A stretch of 64,000 nt of DNA from Thermothielavioides terrestris NRRL 8126 (taxonomy: Eukaryota > Ascomycota > Sordariomycetes > Sordariales > Chaetomiaceae), in NCBI RefSeq assembly GCF_000226115.1, contig NC_016457.1, positions 9,858,001 to 9,922,000 of the forward strand, written 5' to 3'. A program made the position numbers and the translations under genes. A model generated the notes under the pieces. That model was not told the DNA's origin. It did not search any database and saw nothing but the letters and a program-made list of their open reading frames with translations. Below, piece by piece: positions 11,691 through 20,946 of the stretch; the stretch's first letter is position 1; the number at the start of each line of letters is the position of its first letter.

Positions 11691-12690
11691 ACCACTGTAT
11701 AGAAATTGTTAAGTGGCGGCAAAAGGAGTGACTTCTAAGCGCGGGACCCACGGATATCTGTAGGGACTACAGAAATTAGGCTTGGCGGGACCTCTTTAAC
11801 GTCTACCCTTCAGTTTGGCTTACAAGGGGTCCAGACTTCCACGTCGGTCTTGTCGTTCCGGCAATCGTAGGCGCTCGGCAATTCTGGTAAAATCTGGATC
11901 GGGATATGTTCTTGTCGATCCTGTAAGTACACGATGCTCTCGTACTGTGAACCACACACGGCATAACAATTCATGCCGCCTTGCGAGGATCAGCTGAACC
12001 TGGCGCAGAACGGACGTGAGCAACGGTTTCTCGTGCCACGCCGGTTCGTAGTTTCCGCACTCGCGCCGGCAGCAGCTCGGTGACGGCTCACGGCACAGCG
12101 ATATTCTACTCTGTATGTATAGGTTTCGCCGTATTGGATGGTAGTTGATTAAGCGGTTGGACAGGCTGGCTCTTCCAAGGGAGCGTCCGACCGCAACAGT
12201 GATGTCCTCGCTGTTTCGATAGGCAATTTAGTCGATCTTGGTCCGGACTGCCAAGGCGGCATGCAATCGCCGCCCACTCAAGATACTATGCATGTTTATA
12301 TATCGCCCATAGTGACCGTCCACTGCTCGGTATTTATGCCATATGTGCTTTCATATCGATCTCCCGTGTCCACTATGGATCGGGGTCCACCACTTTCCGG
12401 GAACCGAAAAAAAGGACGCAGCAGGGCCGCCGAGCCAATACGGCTGCTAAGCATTTATGGCACTCATATGAGAGTCACCTGCCACTCTCTCGCATCATGC
12501 CATCACGAACAACACGGTGGGTTAGGATGGTATTGAGCAAGCCAACGAAACAAAAGCCATAGGCTATCCAGTCGCTAACCCGCCGAGCGTTCACCCGGGC
12601 GCGCTGACATAGATAGGTACTGGGGGTTGGCAGCCCGCTTCGCGGGCTGTGCGCAGCCATTTCAATCCTTTTTCTTGGCAGTGCCACAAC
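11691..12690. other. GC-normal island between two RIP blocks
   Basis: About 1 kb of sequence with ordinary base composition separates the two RIP blocks. It shows no RIP bias, so it is probably unique DNA. Open frames are short (under 95 codons) and have no domain. I compared it by eye with 5S and large-subunit rRNA and saw no match. A perfect hairpin sits at its right edge (separate entry). Confidence 0.55.
12631..12649. repeat. Hairpin at block 2 edge; candidate Helitron 3' end
   Basis: CAGCCCGC (12631-12638), a TTC loop and GCGGGCTG (12642-12649) form a perfect 8-bp stem. It sits just outside the start of the AT-rich Helitron block. Helitrons carry a short GC-rich hairpin a few bases inside their 3' end. 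The Helitron coding frame is on the minus strand, so its 3' end should be on this, the low-coordinate, side. On the minus strand the hairpin is followed by CCAACCCCCAGTACC rather than a clear CTRR. The position fits, but the terminal motif is not canonical. Confidence 0.35.
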
Positions 12691-13075
12691 TACCCACTTT
12701 TCCTACAACCACCCACTTTTTCTACACCTACGTACCTACCTTTTCCAGCGTATACGACATTTATCCTATAGAACCACGTATATCCGTTGCGACTCGGCTT
12801 AGTAGCGTATTCGTAAGCATTTACTGATCCGTTACCTCTTTTCTAGGCTTTTCCTAGACGATTAGAGCGAGTCTAACGGGTATATAGAAGCCGACTATAT
12901 ATTAGAGCAGAATCGCTATACTTAGAAGATAGAAACCTAGGTCCTATACCGACTGAACCGACTAAACGAACCGCTCGATAACTATATTGTATATTGTCGA
13001 CTAAGTCAATTAATATAACTGTATATATACTAGCTTAATCGCTATACGTAAATAGCGATTTTTAACGACTGTTAG

Positions 13076-14338
13076 ATGCCTCCTATACTTTTAGACGATG
13101 AAGCAGACTCGCCTCTACTATCCGTCGAAGTAGACGAAGACGTCCAATATAGCGATACCCCTCGCGAGCCGTTTATACCTACGCCAACTACTATAGCGAT
13201 AGATGTACAAAGGGAAGATAACGAAGCTAAAGATATAGCTATAGAAGTATAAAGAGAGGGGAACAAAGGCGGCGAAATAAAGGTCTCGATAAGCATCTTT
13301 ACAAAGGACATTATCCTCAAGGCTATACGAAACTTTCCTAAGCCTACGAAGTATATATAGGACTTACTAAAGTTTAAAGTATATAGTAATCTATAACAAC
13401 AATAGGATACTAACGCTAATATACCTATAAACGGTCTACGATATCTATTTATAAATAGATCTTTATAACCTAGATAAGTACTACAATATCAACTTCGACT
13501 ATACGACTAACCTTAAATCTTTATTAATATAAATTATAGGCAACGATCCTAATAACGGCGAATATAAGTATTGTAATAAAGGTCTAGGCCTATATATAAA
13601 CTCTATTATATTGTAGGACAATATAGGTAATAGCTACTACGCTAGCTACTACTATAATTTAGGCAATACTAGGTATAGCTATTTCAAGGGAAGTAGTAAA
13701 TATAGTCCTCCTAATATATCTATAATATACTTCGTAGCTAATATATATATAATAGAGTCGGAGATACCTTATAAACACTATATTATAAAGGATCTAACCC
13801 CCTCCCCTCCCCCTCTACCCCCCCCTTAGCCGATACCTAAGCTATATAAGCATTATACTACGCCTATAAAGTGTAAGTTGGAGCTCGAAGTAGTTATCTC
13901 CTCTAAACGTTTACGCCCTACAATGAATATATTATCTTCCGTTAGCTCCTAACAATTCAACGACCTATATATACTTTTATAGCCTACTCCCTATACAATA
14001 GTAGCTCTTACTATATACCCTATTCTAAGAGATAAGTTTATATCCCCTATCTATAACGGTCGTTATAAGGCTAGAGAGAAGGCTATACGCCTATTGAATA
14101 ACGACCTTGCTACGCCTACCTATTATAGCTCGCGTTACCCAAAAGAGGATAGACGCTACGCTATATATAGCGAACTTACAAGCCTCGTCAAATGCGTTAA
14201 CCGCTATATCGAGCTTATTCGTAAGCTCTTTCTATACTTATCCATGAAAGAAGAGTAGACCTTTATAAAAGCTCTTAGAGATATAGCTAACCTACTTAAT
14301 ATATCTATAATAGACAAACTATAGAGAAAGGAGATGTG
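13076..14338 (+). pseudogene. DUF3716-like ORF, cysteines lost to RIP
   Basis: A plus-strand ORF that is coherent apart from TAG/TAA stops. It starts with ATG at 13076 (MPPILLDDEADSP, acidic) and continues to a segment FPKPTKYI-DLLKFK. It changes frame near 13,440-13,458 (indel or lost intron) and then runs in one frame to TGA at 14336-14338. At 13,560-13,700 the translation reads YKYCNKGLG, YYASYYYN and NTRYSYFKG. Replacing the Tyr (TAC/TAT) by Cys (TGC/TGT), which is what RIP would undo, gives CxxC and CxxCxxN patterns with a terminal C-S-F box. That arrangement resembles DUF3716, a fungal Cys-rich module of unknown function. A Pro run follows at 13,800, then a helical C-terminal part. It runs convergently to the Helitron Rep-helicase and may be a captured passenger. 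Confidence 0.55.
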
Positions 14339-14439
14339 ATTAGCGAATGTAAATTATAACGAATCTATTTAATAGGTCTATAAAGGATATACTATCGAGG
14401 AGAGAAACGTATTTACTAGCTATAGGTGCAAAGTATTAT

Positions 14440-14700
14440 GTACCTAGAGCGTAAGAATCTAGAATAGCGTTGTGTATATAGAATATAGGAATCTAGAATA
14501 GCGTTGTATACCTTAGCTACAATAGCGTTATACACCTAGACTATAGGAATCTAGAATAGCGTTATATACTTTAGCTACGATAGCGTTATATACCTAGACT
14601 ATAAGAATTTGAAATAGCGTTTAATATAGATACAAAGTATTAGTTAGTATATAGTATACCTCGACTATAATAATCTACAATAGCGTTTAACAACTGTATT
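14440..14700. repeat. Imperfect tandem repeats with TAGCGTT core
   Basis: Several imperfect copies of a unit containing AATCTAGAATAGCGTT and CCTAGACTATAGGA elements, spaced about 30-60 bp apart. They lie between the passenger ORF stop and the 3' end of the Helitron Rep-helicase frame. Differences among copies are mostly C/T or G/A. They may be subterminal or intergenic repeats of the Helitron. Confidence 0.6.
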
Positions 14701-14949
14701 ATAATATTAGTCCCTCTAGGTATACAATGTTTATAAGCTTCTTACTCTACCCCTCTAAATTCGATAAGTATATATAAACATTATAAATATCTATAACCTA
14801 AGATATAGCTATATAAAACTAGCTATAAGAAAATATAAGCTCTTAAAAATTACTACTAATATAAGAAAAAGACTACCTCTAAGACTTATTAATAGTTATT
14901 ACGAAGTAAAGGCGAACTAGAAACTATCTATAAACAATAATATAAAGAA

Positions 14950-17900
14950 AGTCCTTCTCTAAAGAACTTAACTTAATCTTTAGAATCATCTATAACTGCT
15001 TAGCAAAGTTATCTATTAAGATTCGCCCTTTAATAATAGACGAAGCAAGCCGAGTTACAACTAGCTAAGTCCTATTATAGAGCCTATTGCTAAGGTCAAG
15101 GTTTTAAAGTAAAAGAATAGGGGCTTTAATCTTTAAGGTTAGGATAGTAGGTAGAATAGAAGCAAAGTCTAAGAAAAATAAAAAATTAGAAGACAATATA
15201 GGAGCGTTAAGATCCTTGCTATTAAAAGGGTTTTCTACCTCGTTGACAGAGAGATACTAAGTTTCCTAACCTAGAACTAAAGAAATAATAGCCACGTTGA
15301 TAGAACTTATAGTTGCGTTGCAAAGGCAAAGAATCGCTTAGCTTATAAATACTATTAAATCTATTATAGTGTACTTGAGCAAGTATATAAGATAGACCTA
15401 ATCAACTAACTACTTCTATATAGAATAGAGTGTAAAGGGGGGGAGGGGATTAACAAAGCTATAGAAGTAAGGATCGTAACTTAGATCCTACAACTAACTT
15501 ACGAAAGTATAGTTGTTAGCATTAGCTCCCTACACTTATATATTCTCCGTTAATCTCCAGACCTATAGCTAAGGCTAAATAGGCGAGTTCTATAGATAGG
15601 CTTAAACAATATAACACTTATTATCGTTGTAAACAATAGGCAGGATTTATATAAAGTCCCCCCCTAATACAACTAGAACTCCTCTAAATAAGCTATTATA
15701 GTTATAAATGTCTTATAATATATAATCTATAGCTTCAAAGCAATAGCGGTACTATATTGGAACCTTATCCTAGATAATGAGCTTAGTATATTGTAAAAGA
15801 GTTGTAAGCTAAGTATTCTTCTAGACTATATAAGTGCTAGCGTCTATAATGTCGATTAGAATCTTAAAACAACTATAAAAAGTATAGCCGCTATTAAGAA
15901 GGAGAGCTATAATACTAGAAGAAGCAATACAAAGAACGATATACCTTTACGAATAGAAGAAAGAAGAGAGACAACGATATAAAAAGGTTTTACTAGTCTC
16001 GTTAACGCCTTAGATAAAAAAATAGGCTATTTCAAAGTATAAGTCGACTATAGCTATAATCTCTATAAAGAGAGCTACTTAGCTAGCGTTTAACTAAGAT
16101 CGAATATTTATAAAGAGGGCCTCCTACTATTGATAGTTATAACTAAGCTCCACCTATAATAGAGGGTTCTACTCTATAACTTCTTAATAATAACGAATAG
16201 CTAGTAAACTAAAGTTGGCTAAACACTTGTCGCTATTAGCTAGTAGCTAATTCAATAAAAAGAGCCTAAAGTCGAAATATAGTTCTTCTAAGTCTAGTAG
16301 GACATTTGTAATACGCTTAAGGTAGTATAGAAGATCATTGTAAAAGGAATTGTAAAATCGTAACTATAGCGCTACTAAGTCTATAATATCGCTAGTAAGA
16401 AGGCTAATAGCAAAAAGCTTACGAAGGGTATATCCTATTTACTAGTTTATAGCCTTGTCGAAGTATATAATTTAGCTCTAGTCAGAGTCGAGTAGGCTAG
16501 CTACAACGTATATAGCTTAAAAGGTAGGATATTCGTAGCTATTTATAGTCTATAAATAGGTAAACGACTAAGCGCTAAGGACTAAATAAAGAAGAAGACA
16601 AAGAAAATACTACTTATCTATAGAAGGAGGAACGTAGTATATACGCCTAATAGCAGTGCTATAGACATAGGGCTTCTACTCCTATAACCGCTTGTCCTAG
16701 ACGAAGTATAAAGGAAAATCAATATAAAGGATATTACAAATATCCTTATAGGCTACGTTATAAACAAAGAATACTTTTAGCTCTATAGTTCTATATTCTA
16801 ACACTTCTATAAGCTCCTTAGGAGTGCTATCTACCTAGAAAACAATATGTTACTAATGCTCGAGATAGACTAGAAGGCGATAAATAGAGGGGAACTCGCA
16901 ATAGATATAAAATTCGAAAAGCTATATAACTGCCTCTACTAGGCTAATGTATCGACATTACAAATAGATATCAACCTTATTGAGCTAGTTACTTATAGAG
17001 AATTGAACCGTTGACTAATTAGTCCCCTTATAAATATACTTATATATATATTTAATAGACTTTATAGACGTATAAATCTCTATATTGATATAGGCAATGT
17101 ACTTATAAGAGAGATAAAGGTTGTAAAGTATAACCTAACAGTTGTTAAGTTGTACTTCGTAGCTATTGACCTTATAAGTAACTATTTGCCTAGTATCTCA
17201 ATAGCGATAGATAGGATACCTATTTTCTAGGATAACAGTCTCCTCTATAAACGCCTTTAGAAAGCGCTTCGAACAGCTCGCAACCCCTATATATAGGTTA
17301 CAAACTATATAAGGAGAGGCAGAGTTATCTAAACTATATAGCCTATAAATTATATTGCTTACAATAATAGCTTATAATTAGCTATTAGGATCCTCTACCT
17401 CCGTTAGAAGCTTAGCCTAAATAACATAGTCGACATTGGCAAGTATAAGAAATAGACGTATAGACTTTTATAAAAGGAAAAGCAAGATATAGCGATATAG
17501 GAGCCTACGCTTCTAGTATTCAATAGTCTAAACAATGCCTATAAACTCGTTAAATAGGTTACTATACTAAAGCTTATAAAGGATAGCTTAGCACTTAAGC
17601 TCAAAGATATAGCTAACAATATTAGGGTAGTCCGCTATAGTCTAATCTAGAAGAAGCTCTTACTAGATCTCTACCTAGTTTAGGTTAGCTATAACTATTA
17701 TAAATAGAGTAGGATGACCTAGCTTATAGACGATAGCTATTAAATCCTAATAGTACTAAGCAATAAAGTATAGGCCCCTAATATAGCTTATAGGTAGGAC
17801 AATTCGCTACCTAAGCTTATAAGTATCGCTATCACCTAGTCGTAGCTAGTCCTATACTCCTTAGTATAGTTCTATATATAGTTCCTTCTAGTTATTACAA

Positions 17901-18350
17901 ATCCAATATAGCTTTTACTAATCGTTCGTAGCCAAAAGGTCTACTAAGAACTACTAGAACAACTAGCGAAAAAAGAAAGGCGTTTAGCTATAACCTATAT
18001 AAAGATATAACAAATACCAATACTACTACCTAAACTCAATATTTAGTTGAATATAGCCCTACCCTTAGCCATTATAAAGCTATAAGCCCTAGTGAAAGCT
18101 AGGATCTCTAAATGAAAATATCAAAGGATAGGCCAATAGGAGATAGGCAAGGTGATATAGGTGAATATAGTGCTAGGCCTATATAGAGCCGTCGTCTAAG
18201 CGATATATAAGGACAATATTGTGAAAATTAGGCCCTAAATTCTCCTTTAGAATAAGAATAGCTACCTTATCTACTACTAGTAGGTTCTTACGATAATAGT
18301 TGTAACTATAGCTATAATCTATAACTAAATGTAACTAAGGTATAATCGCG
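14950..18350 (-). pseudogene. Helitron Rep-helicase, RIP-inactivated
   Basis: The replication initiator/helicase of a rolling-circle transposon, now dead. One minus-strand frame (codon starts congruent to 1 modulo 3) is readable from about 17,700 to 15,500 and likely beyond. In order: an N-terminal Helitron-like region with ELKC-AIL near 17,590; the HUH segment near 17,490, where LPHxH now reads LLYRY; the CSKRF, RYPIYRY and NLYLSYKY boxes at 17,100-17,290; IKYIYKYIYKGTN near 17,040; YISLVEAV and FEFYIYCEFPSIYRL at 16,860-16,960; the Walker A region GVNETSKTFLYR near 16,000, from GVxGTGKT; the DEAD-like IIxDKVPI near 15,770; GGDFI-ILPIVYNDNK at 15,610-15,660; and GANANNYTFV near 15,510. These are Rep and Pif1-like helicase motifs in Helitron order. 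TAG and TAA stops and lost catalytic residues rule out activity. Both ends are approximate. Confidence 0.9.
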
Positions 18351-19284
18351 ACTTGTAATATAGCTAGGCTCTAAAGAAAGTGCTCCTTCGTAGTTAAGTA
18401 GATATAAATAAAGGGGTTATATCGATAAAGAAAGTTTATAAAGCGCAATATAAAATTGTAATTAGAGTCTATAAAGAAGAAAGTTCAGTATATAATAGTA
18501 GCCTATAGATTATAAAAAAAAAGCTGAATATACTAAGGAAGCTCTCTAAGCACCTCTATAAAAGGGCTAGCAATATAGTATAGAGCGCTATAGATTTGAA
18601 AATCTATAAGCCTACTACTATAAACATTATATATAGTTTAATTTATAGAAATGGAAGTAAATACAAAAGCTAAATTATAACGATGAAAATAATTATAAAA
18701 ATAGGACCTTCGAGGATTTTATATATACAATAGGTAGTCGAGGAAGTTTAGAAAGTAGCAGCTTAATAAGAAAGAAATATCGCCCTATAGGCAATAGGAG
18801 CTAAATATAGGATTTATAGCTATAGAATTCTATAGCACTAAAGAGTATTAGCTAAAGAAGAAGATATAATAGATATATAAATATATACTAAGACGTTTAT
18901 CTATCTAATATAATATACTACACTTAGTATACTCAATATCTATTAGGCTAAGATTATATAATACAACGGTTATACTATTTAAATATAGGTTAGTAATAAT
19001 CTATAAAGCACTAATAAAGAGAGCGATATAACCTATAAGAGGTAACTAGCTAGTTAGAATAAGAGGTTCTATAGTATTATACTATATATTATATAGCGTA
19101 TTATAGGCTAGGGAACAACGATACTAATAACAAGTAGCGATATAGGAAATATAAAAAGTATAAGGAGCCTTATTAGAATAGGTATAAAACTTAGAAAGTA
19201 GCTTATATTAATAGCAACGACTATAGAATATAGTCTACAAACTAGAGAGGCGTCGAATAGGAGGCATTTTAGCAATGGGAAGCT

Positions 19285-19460
19285 CGAACGTAACTAAGTA
19301 GAAAGGAGAAAAGGAAGAGAGAGAGGAAGAGCAAAAGGAGCGGAAAGGAGGAAAAGGGATAGCAATAGGGGTATAACAAGGGTATAAGCGAGGTAGGGAA
19401 AGGAGGAAAAGGGGTAGAATAGGGGAGGAAGTACGTAAGCCAATAGGAGGGGAGCGCGAA
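19285..19460. repeat. Purine-rich low-complexity tract
   Basis: About 170 bp composed largely of A and G in irregular GGAGAAA and AGGAGG units. It lies near the right edge of the Helitron block. On the minus strand it is pyrimidine-rich and gives an open frame of Phe, Leu, Ser and Pro, which I take as low-complexity noise. Confidence 0.7.
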
Positions 19461-19698
19461 AATCACTAACAGGCCTATACCCTATAACAGTTATTTGTTA
19501 AGCCTAAAGAGGAGAAGTGCAAAGGCAAATAGGTGAGGAGCAGTAACAATTAGTTAAGGAACACCCCCGTTTTACAGCTAAATGGAGGATCGCACTACCT
19601 GCCTAGTTCTGTAGTATATATATTAGACATTATAAAAGCAGATGTCCAACCAAACGAGCCGGAGGCAATCTTCTAGGCTTGCATCTGCGTCCGGGAAA

Positions 19699-20946
19699 TC
19701 ATCGGGGTTGCACGAGCATGGCGAACTTGTTCTGGGTAGCCAGACCGGGCTTGGCAGCCTCCTCCGTTGGTGCAGCGTAGTCGGCCCATTCCTCGCTGGT
19801 GAATACGCCGGTCATGATCTCGTCGTTGGACACCCGCTCCACGATCTCGGCAGGCTGGGTTTCTGGGACGGGCCTGGCTCGGAGCTGGGGGGGGGATGTG
19901 GTTGCTGGGGCTTCTGTGTGCGTGACACTAGCCAGCCAGGGAGGAAGGCGAGACAGCCTAAGAAGAGGATGACGACGAGGGTGAGGCAGATGAGAACGAG
20001 GCGGACCCCGCAGGCTTGGGCCGGCGTTGGAGGCCAGATTCCGATCGGATGAGCTACTACCGGACAGTCCGCGCCCTCCTTGAGCTCTCAGGGGAGGGAA
20101 GTCTTGCCTCAGCTGTCGCGGCCTCGCCCCGGACACTAGCAAATCAAGCCAGCTCCGCGGGATGACCATGGTGCCGCGCACCCTCGGGAACCACGTCCCG
20201 TTCCAAATCGTGCTCGGCAGCGGCGGCGGGACATGCACACCATCCGCCAACGGACCGGGGGGCGGCCCTCGATCCAGCTCGCTCTCCCTCTCGCCAGGCG
20301 ACTCGTCGGACAGGGAACTGCGGGGCGACCCGACGAACGGGTTAGCTTTTGTAGGAGAAAGCCGAAAGAGCTCCTCCGACGGGACGGGAGGCTGTGGCAC
20401 CGAGCTCGTGCCGAAGATTTCGTCGGGGTCGGCCACATCGACTATGGCCATCAACTTGCGCACGTGCTCCTTGATCACCCGGGAGATATCCGCTTGCTGG
20501 GCCCCCACTGCGGACCGCAGGTGGGCGTTGGCGGCCTGCAAGAGGTCCGGGTCTTCGAATCCGCGCACGGCCCGCGGCGGACGCGGCGGAGCGAGTCCAG
20601 GCGGCGGCCAAACTAACGCCAACGGCGAGGGTTGTCGGGGCGGCGGGCGCGGCGGACTGCGAGGCCTTTCGGAGGCTGGAAGCGGTAGGTCGGTCCCGCT
20701 AAGTCCAAACTCCGACTCCGAACTGTCCGGACCGTCCGGATCGCTTGACCCGTCATCATCGATGTTGCTCTCGTTGTCTCTTGCGGGTAGACAGCGTGGC
20801 CGTTGGGCCGGACGACCTGCGTATTCCATTTCCCTGTTTGATAGGGCTGCTGGTGTGGTAGGACTCAGACGGGAGTTGTTGGAACTGGGAGACATAGGTT
20901 CACAACCGCGGGAGCTGGCCCCCAGCCGCGCAAGGCCGACCTCCAT
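19699..20946 (-). CDS. Predicted membrane protein, long disordered N-terminus
   Basis: I do not recognise the family. The span can be read as a single 415-codon ORF, but a clear transmembrane helix (LVLICLTLVVILFLGCLAFL) lies in a different frame at 19,939-20,000, and the acidic C-terminus (EIVERVSNDEIMTGVF) is back in the first frame. A three-exon model resolves this: exon 1 20946-20182 (or to 20137), exon 2 20078-19929, exon 3 19884-19699. All junctions are phase 0 with GT-AG introns of 103 (or 58) and 44 bp, giving 366 or 381 aa. The N-terminal 240 residues are Pro/Ser/Asp-rich and likely disordered, with one helical segment (QQADISRVIKEHVRKLMAIV). The 44-bp intron is short and contains a C9 run, so a homopolymer length error is an alternative. 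This is the first intact gene right of the Helitron block. A plus-strand open frame across it looks like a shadow. Confidence 0.6.
   Translation of the reverse strand: MEVGLARLGASSRGCEPMSPSSNNSRLSPTTPAALSNREMEYAGRPAQRPRCLPARDNESNIDDDGSSDPDGPDSSESEFGLSGTDLPLPASERPRSPPRPPPRQPSPLALVWPPPGLAPPRPPRAVRGFEDPDLLQAANAHLRSAVGAQQADISRVIKEHVRKLMAIVDVADPDEIFGTSSVPQPPVPSEELFRLSPTKANPFVGSPRSSLSDESPGERESELDRGPPPGPLADGVHVPPPLPSTIWNGTWFPRVRGTMVIPRSWLDLLVSGARPRQLRQDFPPLRAQGGRGLSGSSSSDRNLASNAGPSLRGPPRSHLPHPRRHPLLRLSRLPPWLASVTHTEAPATTSPPQLRARPVPETQPAEIVERVSNDEIMTGVFTSEEWADYAAPTEEAAKPGLATQNKFAMLVQPR

Larger units (their letters stand above)
12690..19560 (-). mobile_element. RIP-mutated Helitron block 2
   Basis: About 6.9 kb of TpA-rich, CpA/TpG-poor DNA. 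The minus strand carries a readable Helitron Rep-helicase frame (about 14,950-18,350), and the plus strand carries a passenger-like ORF (13,076-14,338). A tandem array (14,440-14,700) and a purine-rich tract (19,285-19,460) are inside. The right limit is near 19,560, where composition returns to normal. On the minus strand that edge reads TCCTCCATTTAGC and then AAAACGGGGGTG, which could be a 5' TC terminus, but this is speculative. A hairpin at 12,631 is a candidate for the 3' end. Helitrons move by rolling circle, insert without target duplications and often carry passenger genes. Confidence 0.8.

Noticed and set aside
11815..12023. Possible rRNA or tRNA fragment in the GC-normal island
   Set aside because: Compared by eye with 5S and large-subunit rRNA and with tRNA arm patterns; no convincing match.
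19269..19466. 65-codon Phe/Leu/Pro-rich minus-strand frame
   Set aside because: It is the translation of a low-complexity purine tract inside the Helitron block.
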